DNA of 64,000 nucleotides from Fimbriiglobus ruber (GTDB taxonomy: Bacteria > Planctomycetota > Planctomycetia > Gemmatales > Gemmataceae). The notes under the pieces are model-generated. The model did not search any database, was not told where the DNA came from, and was given only the letters and a program-made list of their open reading frames with translations. The position numbers and the translations under genes were made by a program. The stretch is from NCBI RefSeq assembly GCF_002197845.1, contig NZ_NIDE01000001.1:930001-994000 (forward strand). The letters run 5' to 3'. Shown piece after piece: positions 26,811-35,469 of this stretch (position 1 is its first letter; every line of letters begins with the position of its first letter).

Positions 26811-27563
26811 ATGCACATGACATCCGCGAACCGCGTGAGCCGTCCGGACCGGCCGGTGATCCCGTTCCAGAACGGCGATCACATGGACCAGAAGACGTTC
26901 CACCGGCTCTATCTGCAAACGCCGGAGGGGTTCAAAGCCGAACTCATCGGGGGGATCGTTTACTTGGCCTCGCCCACCAAATTCTGGCACGGAGAGCCAC
27001 ACGCCCGAGCCGTTCACTGGCTCCATACCTACAAGGATCAAACCGAAGGTTTGAGAGTTTTTGACAACGCGACCAACATTTTGGCAGAGGATAGTGAACC
27101 GCAGCCGGACGTGTCGTTGCTCATTAACCCCGAATGTGGAGGACAAACAACCTTCAGTGACGAAGGCTACGTCATCGGACCGGCTGAGCTAGTAATCGAG
27201 ATCGCATTATCGTCCGCGAACATCGATCTGCACGCCAAGAAACGGGACTACGAGAAAGCGGGAGTGCGGGAATATCTTGTGATTCTTGTCGATTCCCAGT
27301 CGGTTGCCTGGTTCGTTCGGGGAAAAAAGGGCTTCACCGCTCTCAAGGCTGGGGCCGATGGCGTTTATCGTTCGCGTGTTTTCCCCGGGTTATGGCTCGA
27401 AGTCGCGACGATGTTCGAGGACTCGTCGCGCCGCATGATGGAAGTTTTGGGCAAGGGATTGACCTCGGACGAACACGCAACATTCGTGGAGAAAATCGCC
27501 GCGCGGGCGAAAAAGATAAAACGACGCCCGCCCACCGAAAACGGCTCTCACGCGGCGGACTAA
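26811..27563 (+). CDS. Uma2 family (DUF820) protein
   Basis: The protein has 250 residues from the ATG at 26811, with a GGAGGG site upstream. Motifs are TFHRLYLQTPEGFKAELIGG (the conserved Glu), EDSEPQPDVSLLINPE (DVSLL catalytic segment), GPAELVIEIALSSANIDLHA and KKRDYEKAGVREYLVILVDS (E-x-K-like plus the late helix). It is longer than the 14182-14781 copy, with an added charged C-terminal tail (KIAARAKKIKRRPP). It lies 20 nt after the DUF1553 gene and before the DUF1501 gene, so it interrupts a normally adjacent pair while staying on the same strand. Confidence 0.85.
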   Translation: MHMTSANRVSRPDRPVIPFQNGDHMDQKTFHRLYLQTPEGFKAELIGGIVYLASPTKFWHGEPHARAVHWLHTYKDQTEGLRVFDNATNILAEDSEPQPDVSLLINPECGGQTTFSDEGYVIGPAELVIEIALSSANIDLHAKKRDYEKAGVREYLVILVDSQSVAWFVRGKKGFTALKAGADGVYRSRVFPGLWLEVATMFEDSSRRMMEVLGKGLTSDEHATFVEKIAARAKKIKRRPPTENGSHAAD

Positions 27564-27674
27564 CTGCCGCCACCATACTGGGAGACCGGCGGCTTTAGCG
27601 CACGAGTTGCAAGGGTTGATAAGCCGCGTCCGGTATGCAACCGGGTACCGAAACTCAAGACTGGGCCGCTAACC

Positions 27675-29117
<1,443 letters not shown>

Positions 29118-29118
29118 C

Positions 29119-30477
29119 ATGGCACCGACTATCCGTTTCTCCGAAACAGTTCTCCGCGAACATGCCCTCGCCATCTGGTCCGCTGCAGTCGAAGCGGTGC
29201 GGCCGGAACCGCTCGTCGCGGCTGCGGTGCTCGATTTTCCGACCGCGTGGCAAGCCGCCCTACGGGCCGCGCCGCGAGTGCTCGTCGTCGGGTGCGGGAA
29301 AGCCGGCGCGGCGATGGCAGCGGGATTGGAAACCGGCTGCGAGCAGTACCTTCCCAAACTCAGTGGTCTGGTGAACGTGCCCGAAGGTTCCACACGACTG
29401 CTTCAACGACTTCGCCTCAACCCGGCTCGGCCGGCCGGCAGTAATCACCCGACCGCTGCCGGAGTCGCCGGTGCGGACGAGATGCTCGAATTGCTCGCGG
29501 GCGCGGGGCCGGACGATGTCGCGATCTGCCTGATTTCGGGCGGCGGTTCCGCCCTGCTTCCGGCACCGGCACATGGAATCACGCTCGAAGACAAACAGGC
29601 TGTTACGAAACTGCTCCACGCCAGCGGCGCGACGATCGCCGAAATGAACGCGGTCCGCAAACACCTCTCGCGTGTCAAAGGTGGCCGTCTCGCGGCGGCG
29701 TTTCGCGGCAAACTCCTCGTCAGCCTGATCATCTCGGACGTCGTGGGAGACCCACTCGACGTGATCGCGTCCGGCCCGACCGCGCCCGATCCCTCGACGT
29801 TCGCCGACGCACTCGGCGTGATCAAGAAGTACGGGTTGACGGGCAAAGTACCTGCATCTGTTAGCCGGTTGCTGGAGCGGAGCGGGGACAAAGGTGAACC
29901 AGAGACTCTGAAGGAGCAACCGCCCCACGTTCACAATCTGGTCATCGGCAACAACGCCGTCGCGTTGGCCGCGGCCGCCCGACGAGCCGGCGAACTCGGC
30001 TACGGCGTGTTGAACCTCGGAGCGTTTATCGAAGGCGAGACCCGCGAGGTGGCAGCCGTCGTGGTTGGGATTGTGCGATCGATTCGCTCTAATGGTCAGC
30101 CGTTAGCCATGGCCGCGTGTTTACTCATCGGCGGCGAGACGACGGTCGTACTCGGCGACCAACCGGGCCTCGGAGGGCGGAACCAGGAGTTCGTTCTCGC
30201 GGCCCTGAACCGACTCGGCACGGAACACATGCTTGGCGTCTGTGTGCTGAGCGGGGGAACGGACGGGGAAGATGGGCCGACCGACGCGGCCGGGGCCGTC
30301 GCGACGATCGAGACGCTAACGCGGGCCTCCGCACAAAGCCTATCCCCACGCGAATATCTGGACCGACACGACAGTTACTCGTTTTTTGACCGCGTGGACG
30401 GACTCATCCGTACCGGCCTGACCGACACGAACGTCACCGACATTCGCGTCGTGTTGGTGACGCAACTCGACGCTTGA
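29119..30477 (+). CDS. Glycerate 2-kinase (DUF4147/MOFRL type)
   Basis: The protein has 452 residues. N-terminal DUF4147: VLVVGCGKAGAAMAAGLE, then GSNHPTAAGVAGADEMLELL, CLISGGGSALLPAPAHGITL, MNAVRKHLSRVKGGRLAAAF, and VVGDPLDVIASGPTAPDPST. C-terminal MOFRL-type: CLLIGGETTVVLGDQPGLGG, RNQEFVLAALNR and CVLSGGTDGEDGPTDAAGAV. It would phosphorylate glycerate with ATP to 2-phosphoglycerate in the cytoplasm. The start is 2 nt after the DUF1501 stop. A glycerate kinase tied to a secreted DUF1501 gene suggests use of an acid or sugar product, but that is inference. Confidence 0.9.
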   Translation: MAPTIRFSETVLREHALAIWSAAVEAVRPEPLVAAAVLDFPTAWQAALRAAPRVLVVGCGKAGAAMAAGLETGCEQYLPKLSGLVNVPEGSTRLLQRLRLNPARPAGSNHPTAAGVAGADEMLELLAGAGPDDVAICLISGGGSALLPAPAHGITLEDKQAVTKLLHASGATIAEMNAVRKHLSRVKGGRLAAAFRGKLLVSLIISDVVGDPLDVIASGPTAPDPSTFADALGVIKKYGLTGKVPASVSRLLERSGDKGEPETLKEQPPHVHNLVIGNNAVALAAAARRAGELGYGVLNLGAFIEGETREVAAVVVGIVRSIRSNGQPLAMAACLLIGGETTVVLGDQPGLGGRNQEFVLAALNRLGTEHMLGVCVLSGGTDGEDGPTDAAGAVATIETLTRASAQSLSPREYLDRHDSYSFFDRVDGLIRTGLTDTNVTDIRVVLVTQLDA

Positions 30478-30567
30478 ACTTTTTGCACTCTCGGCCGTTT
30501 CTTGTAAAAACTTCGCTCACCTGCCGGTACTTTTTTCCCTCGGAACAAGCATGGGCGGGTAGCGAAA

Positions 30568-30591
30568 CGCAGAAAAATAGCCATTTCTGCG
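30568..30591. promoter_or_regulatory. Possible activator site: 8-bp inverted repeat upstream of the sigma-54 promoter
   Basis: CGCAGAAA (30568-30575) and TTTCTGCG (30584-30591) are exact reverse complements with 8 nt between them. The centre lies about 60 nt upstream of the predicted start of the 30640 transcript. Sigma-54 promoters need an upstream activator site, and this is the best dyad in the region. It is only a candidate and could instead be an unrelated hairpin after the glycerate kinase gene. Confidence 0.35.
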
Positions 30592-30608
30592 CGTTTTGGG
30601 TCGAAAAC

Positions 30609-30632
30609 AAAACTGGCACGCCGATTGCAAAT
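30609..30632 (+). promoter_or_regulatory. Consensus sigma-54 (-24/-12) promoter
   Basis: CTGGCACGCCGATTGCA at 30613-30629 fits the sigma-54 consensus YTGGCACG-N4-TTGCW at every position, and the flanking AAAA before it and AAT after it also agree. Taking the C of TTGC (30628) as -12 predicts a start near 30640. No plus-strand gene follows before a strong terminator at 30736-30775, so the promoter appears to serve an RNA. Confidence 0.8.
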
Positions 30633-30639
30633 TCAATCT

Positions 30640-30776
30640 TTCGTAGGATGCCGTCCATACCCACCGCGGCTTACGGTGTTGGGGCTGGAACGGAAGAGGC
30701 CCGGCGTGGCCCGGACAGTCCACGCCGGAATGATCGCCGACCGACTCGCACGCGAGTCGGTCGGCGGGCTTTTTTG
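30640..30776 (+). ncRNA. Candidate sigma-54-dependent small RNA (~137 nt)
   Basis: The element is bounded by a consensus sigma-54 promoter (predicted start about 30640) and an intrinsic terminator (30736-30775). There is no coding-like frame with a ribosome-binding site. A hairpin CCGGCGTGG/CCACGCCGG (30701-30709 with 30720-30728, 10-nt loop) lies just before the terminator stem, and the 5' ~60 nt look largely single-stranded. It does not match tmRNA, SRP RNA, 6S RNA or RNase P features I know. It lies between the converging glycerate kinase and ceramidase-like genes. Known sigma-54 small RNAs (GlmY/GlmZ, Qrr, CrcZ) act on mRNAs; the target here is unknown. Confidence 0.6.
30736..30775 (+). 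terminator. Intrinsic terminator
   Basis: A perfect 13-bp GC-rich stem (30736-30748 with 30753-30765, loop CACG) is followed by GGGC and six T residues (30770-30775). It is the clearest Rho-independent terminator in the window and defines the end of the candidate small RNA. Confidence 0.85.
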
Positions 30777-30826
30777 TAGGAACAGGTTCTACACGGATCG
30801 GTTTGACTCTTCCGTCGCGACGTCAC

Positions 30827-32263
30827 TCAGCCTTTCTTGACCGCGACTTTATCAAGCAGCTTGAGTACTGCCGGTACGATTTTCTCAGACGCACCCACTT
30901 CCAGGTAACTCGACCGCGCCCGCCACGTTTCGTACCCGCCGAGTTTGTGTTGGGCCGGGGTCGGCAGGTAGCCGTTGTAGCCGTTCGCCAGTTCGATCGT
31001 GAATGTCCGCTGGATCGGGCTCTTCTTTTTGATCTCCAGACCGATCTCGGTAAACACCTCACACGGTATGGCAACGATCCCAAGATCCCCGATACGCAAG
31101 GCCTGGAGTGGGACTTTCACCGTGTCCGGGTAGTTTGCGATCTTGATCGTCTCGCCGGCGTAGACCTCCTCGGCCGTCCGGGCCGGCTTGCCACCGAGTC
31201 GCGCCAGCACGCCGGTCGCCCGCTCGATCTCGGCGGCCGTAGGCTTGCGGACGCCGAGTTCCAGTTCCGCGACGGCTGCCGCAAGGGTCACATCCGCGTG
31301 GTAGGTCGCTCCGGTGGTTGCTTTCCCCACTGCCTTGACGACAGTCTCCGCCACGGTCCGGCACCGCTCGCCGGGTTGGCTTTTCAGCGGTGGCTTGCTG
31401 AAATCAATGTTGTTCACGTCGCCGCTCGTCCCGTTCGACAAGATGCCGACGAACTTCGGCTCCTTGTCGTCCGCCCCAACCGCTCCGCCGACGCGATCGC
31501 CGAACACGCCGAAGTAGTCGGCCGAAAGGGCCGGCAGGTCGCCGACGTAGTGGAGCGAGTAGTTCGCGAGCAGGGCGAGCGGCCGGCCGGCCGAGGAGCG
31601 GACGGCGAGGACCGAGACCTCTGGGTCGACGGTCCCGGCTTGTTCGAGGAGCCCAGGGTTTTGGTTCCCGGGGTTCATGCGAACCACGTCCGTGGTTCCG
31701 CCGAATGGGTCAAGGTTGACCGTCCCCGGCTTCATTTTCCATCGTCGATTGAACAACTCGGAGGACTCCTGGACCGACCCCCATGCGAGTTCGGCCGGTT
31801 CCAGATTCACGGCGGCTTTCTCGATCCCGGCCGCGATCTTCTCGGTCAGAAACGTCACGTATTCCGGGTTCGGGTCGCTGCCGAAGACCGACGTCAGGGT
31901 CGGGGCGGTGTGCGTGTGGGTGCCGGAGATGAGCATGTTGGTAGCCGGGATGCCGGTCTTGGCTTCGGCTTTCTTTTTAGCGGCATCGATCAGGTCGCGT
32001 GGGACGACGCAGCTATCCACGACGACGATCGCCAACTTGGTCTTGCCGTCGTCCAGCACGAGGCAGCGGGCGTGGAGTGGGTCGTTCGCCTTGGTCGCCT
32101 GCCGGTCTGAAAAGCCGCCGTTCACGGACACGGGAAACTTTTCCGGGGTCACGTCCATCGCGTAGGCGCCGGCGCGGACCGTTAATTTCGACCCGGCTGA
32201 CGCGACCGCGGTTGAGCAAATCAACACGATCAGCGCGGTGAAACCTCGCACGAAAGAAGACAT
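30827..32263 (-). CDS. Exported neutral/alkaline ceramidase-like protein
   Basis: The protein has 478 residues with a signal peptide (MSSFVRGFTALIVLICSTAV, cleavage near ASAGS). The neutral/alkaline ceramidase N-terminal pattern is clear: RAGAYAMDVTPEKFPVSVNG, then HARCLVLDDGKTKLAIVVVD, NMLISGTHTHTAPTLTSVFG (the THTH metal site), NRRWKMKPGTVNLDPFG, LLANYSLHYVGD and GILSNGTSGDVNNIDF. The C-terminal ceramidase domain is absent or reduced; the length is well below the ~650-750 of full ceramidases. Many such planctomycete proteins are annotated only by this domain, so amidase activity on ceramide is not certain. It acts outside the cytoplasm. Confidence 0.87.
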   Translation of the reverse strand: MSSFVRGFTALIVLICSTAVASAGSKLTVRAGAYAMDVTPEKFPVSVNGGFSDRQATKANDPLHARCLVLDDGKTKLAIVVVDSCVVPRDLIDAAKKKAEAKTGIPATNMLISGTHTHTAPTLTSVFGSDPNPEYVTFLTEKIAAGIEKAAVNLEPAELAWGSVQESSELFNRRWKMKPGTVNLDPFGGTTDVVRMNPGNQNPGLLEQAGTVDPEVSVLAVRSSAGRPLALLANYSLHYVGDLPALSADYFGVFGDRVGGAVGADDKEPKFVGILSNGTSGDVNNIDFSKPPLKSQPGERCRTVAETVVKAVGKATTGATYHADVTLAAAVAELELGVRKPTAAEIERATGVLARLGGKPARTAEEVYAGETIKIANYPDTVKVPLQALRIGDLGIVAIPCEVFTEIGLEIKKKSPIQRTFTIELANGYNGYLPTPAQHKLGGYETWRARSSYLEVGASEKIVPAVLKLLDKVAVKKG

Positions 32264-32658
32264 GGGAACCTCGCGTAAATGGCAGACGGTTCTGAAACGA
32301 GAGGGCAGGAGGAGAGAGTCGAGTCGGGTAGGTCGTCGGGCCTAACCCGCAACGGCGGGCGTGTTTGGCGGGAGCAACGTCGAGGCGGGTCTGTCTGCAA
32401 TTGTATCGGAACCCTTACTTTGCCAAGAGATCCGAGCAAATTCGGGGGAATCTTGGGCCGGCCTTCAGGTTCTGGCCGGGCAAGATCGGTCGACCTACGT
32501 CCGAACAGCTGGTTCTGCGCTTTCGCCGCAAATTCTCCTCTTGCATCAATGATTTTGCTTCCTGTAGACTCCTTCTCCGCTTCGCCCCGCCGCCTCTGGG
32601 GTTGACGGCGCCGCGGGGCATGACGCCCCGCCAGACACGATCCACGGAGGGAGACCGA
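32264..32658. other. Divergent intergenic region, 395 bp
   Basis: This is the divergent promoter region for the ceramidase-like gene (minus) and the C26-family gene (plus); no coding-like frame is seen. A hairpin GCGGGGC-loop-GCCCCGC lies at 32613-32631, 28 nt before the plus-strand start, inside its likely mRNA leader. Confidence 0.6.
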
Positions 32659-33423
32659 ATGGCCACCCGCGCCCCCGCCCCGCGTCCACTCATCGGCATC
32701 AACACCGACTTCTACGCCCCGAAAACCGGTGCCCCGTTCGCCAAGGTGAACGTTGGCTACTTCGACGCGGTTCTCACCGCCGGCGGGTTGCCGGTCGTCA
32801 TCCCGCCCCTCCGGAAGGACAACTTCGCCGAACTCGAAGCGCTGCTCGACATGGTCTCCGGGATGATCATGGTCGGCGGGATGGACCTGGACCCGCGGAA
32901 GATGGGCCAACCGCTCACGAACACCGTCCAGCCGATGCCCGCCCGGCGGGAAGACAGTGACCGTTACTTGCTCACCAAAATCGTCGAGCGGAAGATGCCC
33001 GTGCTCGGCATCGGCGTCGGCATGCAACTGATCAACGTCCACTTCGGCGGCACCCTGTTCGCCCACCTGCCGACCGACAACCCGAAGGCCATGCCGCACT
33101 TCGACCCGACCGGCGGCCCGCACCGGCACATGGTCAACGTCGAGTCGAACAGCTACCTGGAAGAAATGTACGGGGCGACCGAACTCCGCGTGAACAGTTC
33201 GCACCACCAGGCGGTGAACCAGGTCGGCAAGCGGTTGCGGGTTTGCGCGAAGGCTCCGGACGGCGTGATCGAGGCGATCGAGGCCACGGACGATACGTGG
33301 TTCTGTTTGGGCGTCCAGTGGCACCCCGAGTGCGACACCGCGTCCGCCCTCGACCGGCAAATCTTCGATTGCTTCGTCCAGTCCGCGATGAAGTTCGCCG
33401 AACCGGCCATGGCCGCCGCGTGA
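32659..33423 (+). CDS. Peptidase C26-family class I amidotransferase-like protein lacking the nucleophile cysteine
   Basis: The protein has 254 residues and begins ATG at 32659 after a GGAGGGAG site. It has the fold and order of gamma-glutamyl-GABA hydrolase (PuuD-like): PLIGINTDFYAP, FDAVLTAGGLPVVIPPL, GMIMVGGMDLDPRKMG, VNSSHHQAVNQVG and GVQWHPECDTAS (His222, Glu224). In the nucleophile elbow, normally GICRGxQ, the sequence is LGIGVGMQLINVHFGGTL with Gly119 (codon GGC at 33013) where the catalytic Cys belongs. It therefore should not hydrolyse gamma-glutamyl bonds by the usual route. It may bind a glutamyl compound or use another mechanism. Cytoplasmic, apparently monocistronic. Confidence 0.88.
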   Translation: MATRAPAPRPLIGINTDFYAPKTGAPFAKVNVGYFDAVLTAGGLPVVIPPLRKDNFAELEALLDMVSGMIMVGGMDLDPRKMGQPLTNTVQPMPARREDSDRYLLTKIVERKMPVLGIGVGMQLINVHFGGTLFAHLPTDNPKAMPHFDPTGGPHRHMVNVESNSYLEEMYGATELRVNSSHHQAVNQVGKRLRVCAKAPDGVIEAIEATDDTWFCLGVQWHPECDTASALDRQIFDCFVQSAMKFAEPAMAAA

Positions 33424-33434
33424 AGGTAAGATTA

Positions 33435-33549
33435 TTTTCGCCGCAGACTCACGCCGATCAACGCGGATCAGAAAAGAGATAAGAGAAAGATATTTAGATT
33501 CTTATCTCTTTTCTGATCCGCGTTGATCGGCGTGAGTCTGCGGCGAAAA
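33435..33549. repeat. Perfect inverted repeat with 50-bp arms and a 15-nt loop
   Basis: Arms 33435-33484 and 33500-33549 are exact reverse complements over 50 bp, beginning 11 nt after the C26-family stop. The outer arm text (TTTTCGCCGCAGACTC, then CGCGGATCAGAA) resembles the 469-566 repeat. This is the longest perfect stem in the window. The next gene starts 31 nt after it, so it separates two same-strand genes. Confidence 0.93.
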
Positions 33550-33580
33550 GCTTCTGTGTTCTTTTCGTTCACTCTTAATT

Positions 33581-34798
33581 ATGCCCCCGACCCGTTTGTT
33601 AATTGGGCTGTCCGTCGGATCCGGGTTCGAAGCCGCGGACGCGGTCGCGGTCCGCGCCGAGGGAGCCGGTCTGGGGCTCGTGCCACGACCCGCGCCGGCC
33701 GTTCGGGTGCCCTTCCCGGTCGAAATTCGCGACGCCGGCCGTCGGCTGACCCGGTACGCGGAACCGTGGTCGGCGACCTTCGCGCGGTCGGTCGGCGACG
33801 TGCTGGCGATGGCCGCGCGGCTGGCGGCTGGGCGCGCGGGACAGGACTTGCGGGCCGCCCTCATTGCCGGGTTGCTCAGCCGCGTTCCCGACGCGTGCGT
33901 GGGCACTGGTCCGGACCGCCCGTTCGCGTCCCCGGCCGACTGGGTCGCGGAGCAGACTGGACTGACGGTCGTGACCGGCTTCCGCGGCCGGGATGTCGCC
34001 GCGGGCGGGAGCGGCCACCCGATCACCGCCGCGGCCGACGCATTGCTGTTCCGCGATTCGATCGAAGAGCGATTGCTCGTCCACCTCGGGTCCGTCACGT
34101 CGGTTCTACTCATCCCGACCGGCGGTAAACTATCCGAACTCGTCGGCTTCGAGTGCGGGCCGGGTCATCGATTTCTGGACGATCTCACGGACCTGGGGAC
34201 GCGCGGCCGCGACGCGTTCGACCCCGGCGGGACGAAAGCCGTTCAGGGGCGATGTTTGGAAGACGTGCTGGCTGCGTGGTTGGCTCACCCGTTCCTATCC
34301 CGCCGGCCGCCCAAGGCCTGCCCCGGCGGCGCGTTCGGGGGTTCGTTTCTCACGTCCGCGTTCGACGCCGCGCGGGCGGCGGGCGGAACACTCAACGACT
34401 TGCTCTGCACGGCGACGCATTACATCGCGCGGTGCGTTGCGGTCGGGTGCGAGCGGTGGCTGCCGGCTCCCAAGGCGCGGCGGGTGATGTTTGCGAGTGG
34501 CGGGGGAACCCGCAACGGGTTCCTGTGCATGTTGCTGGAAAACCAATTCGCGGGTCAGACGCTCGAACGCCTGGACACGATCGGCGTTCCGGCCGGCGCC
34601 CGGACGGCTACCGGGGCCGCGATCCTGGCGGGGCTGGCCCTTGATGGCGTCTCGGCCAACCTGCCGCTCCTCACCGGCGCGTCGGGCAGCCGACTCGTCG
34701 GCCGGTTCGTTCCGGGCGACCAGCGGAACTGGGCCGCGTGTGCGACCTGGATGGCCGATCATCTGACGGACTACCCGGGATTCGGTCGGGCGGCGTAG
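33581..34798 (+). CDS. Degenerate anhydro-N-acetylmuramic acid kinase (AnmK)-like protein
   Basis: The protein has 405 residues. It keeps the AnmK middle motif GFRGRDVAAGGSGHPITAAA (normally DFRxxDxAAGGQGAP; Asp138 aligns with the catalytic Asp) and the later RRVMFASGGGTRNGFLCMLL and RTATGAAILAGLALDG regions. The N-terminal phosphate loop, normally GxMSGTSxDGxD, has become GLSVGSGFEAADAV, and the NIGGIAN loop has become HLGSVTSV. ATP binding and sugar phosphorylation are therefore doubtful. A true AnmK would recycle peptidoglycan anhydroMurNAc. This protein could be a divergent kinase with another substrate or a non-catalytic relative. Confidence 0.75.
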   Translation: MPPTRLLIGLSVGSGFEAADAVAVRAEGAGLGLVPRPAPAVRVPFPVEIRDAGRRLTRYAEPWSATFARSVGDVLAMAARLAAGRAGQDLRAALIAGLLSRVPDACVGTGPDRPFASPADWVAEQTGLTVVTGFRGRDVAAGGSGHPITAAADALLFRDSIEERLLVHLGSVTSVLLIPTGGKLSELVGFECGPGHRFLDDLTDLGTRGRDAFDPGGTKAVQGRCLEDVLAAWLAHPFLSRRPPKACPGGAFGGSFLTSAFDAARAAGGTLNDLLCTATHYIARCVAVGCERWLPAPKARRVMFASGGGTRNGFLCMLLENQFAGQTLERLDTIGVPAGARTATGAAILAGLALDGVSANLPLLTGASGSRLVGRFVPGDQRNWAACATWMADHLTDYPGFGRAA

Positions 34799-34800
34799 TG

Positions 34801-35247
34801 TTAAGATTTGGGGGCGGCGTCCGGATAAGCGTCCGGCAGGGCGTTGCGGCGGAGTGGCGTGCCGACGCCGGGGAGCTTTTCGGCACCGAGGTCGTCGTCC
34901 TCGCTCGTTTCGCGCATCGGTACCGCAACGTCCGGCGTTCCGGCCGCCGGCCGGTCGTCGGCCGTGTCGCCGAATTTCACTTTGTACTTAAAGGCCGCGA
35001 TGGCCAGATTGTCGTTCGGCAACAGAGCGGCCCGGCGAACGCGGAGGCCGTTGACGCGGGTACCGTTCGTGCTACCGAGGTCGCGGACCAGAATCAGACC
35101 GTCGGTTTTCACGAGAATGCAGTGGAGCTTGGAAATGCTCTTGTGGTCGATCCGGACGTCACAATCTTCGTTCCGGCCGACCAGAGTCAAATCTTTCGTC
35201 AACTCGATTTGAGGAGCCTTGTCGATCGGGACCAACCGGACACGCAT
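34801..35247 (-). CDS. FHA-domain protein
   Basis: The protein has 148 residues with a forkhead-associated domain over about residues 5-95: LTLVGRNEDCDVRIDHKSIS, KLHCILVKTDGLILVRDLGS and TNGTRVNGLRVRRAALLPND. Gly/Arg of GR, Ser/His of SKLH and the TNGTxVNG loop give the phosphothreonine pocket. The C-terminal ~50 residues are charged and disordered. It would bind phosphorylated partners of Ser/Thr kinases such as those at 18005-21736 and 42336-43832, but no direct link is shown. The stop codon faces the AnmK-like gene with 2 nt between them. Confidence 0.9.
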   Translation of the reverse strand: MRVRLVPIDKAPQIELTKDLTLVGRNEDCDVRIDHKSISKLHCILVKTDGLILVRDLGSTNGTRVNGLRVRRAALLPNDNLAIAAFKYKVKFGDTADDRPAAGTPDVAVPMRETSEDDDLGAEKLPGVGTPLRRNALPDAYPDAAPKS

Positions 35248-35469
35248 GCTCCGTCCTCGATCGCACTCGTTTGAGAAGGGGTACGAAAAAAGTTCGCCGA
35301 CCCGGCCTCAATATTATCCCTACCCCGAAATATTAACGGAGCCAATCAAAATCCCAAAATCTTGGCCCGTTCCCGTCTGGTCAGCGCCGGCGCAATGGCT
35401 CACACCGGATATCCGGCCTCGTCGGATTGCCAAACGAAGCTGGGCGACTCGGAACCGAGTCCCGGTCCG

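Noticed and set aside
32365-32658. N-terminal extension of the C26-family gene
   Set aside because: Composition is not protein-like, and a good GGAGGGAG site serves the ATG at 32659, which matches the family start.
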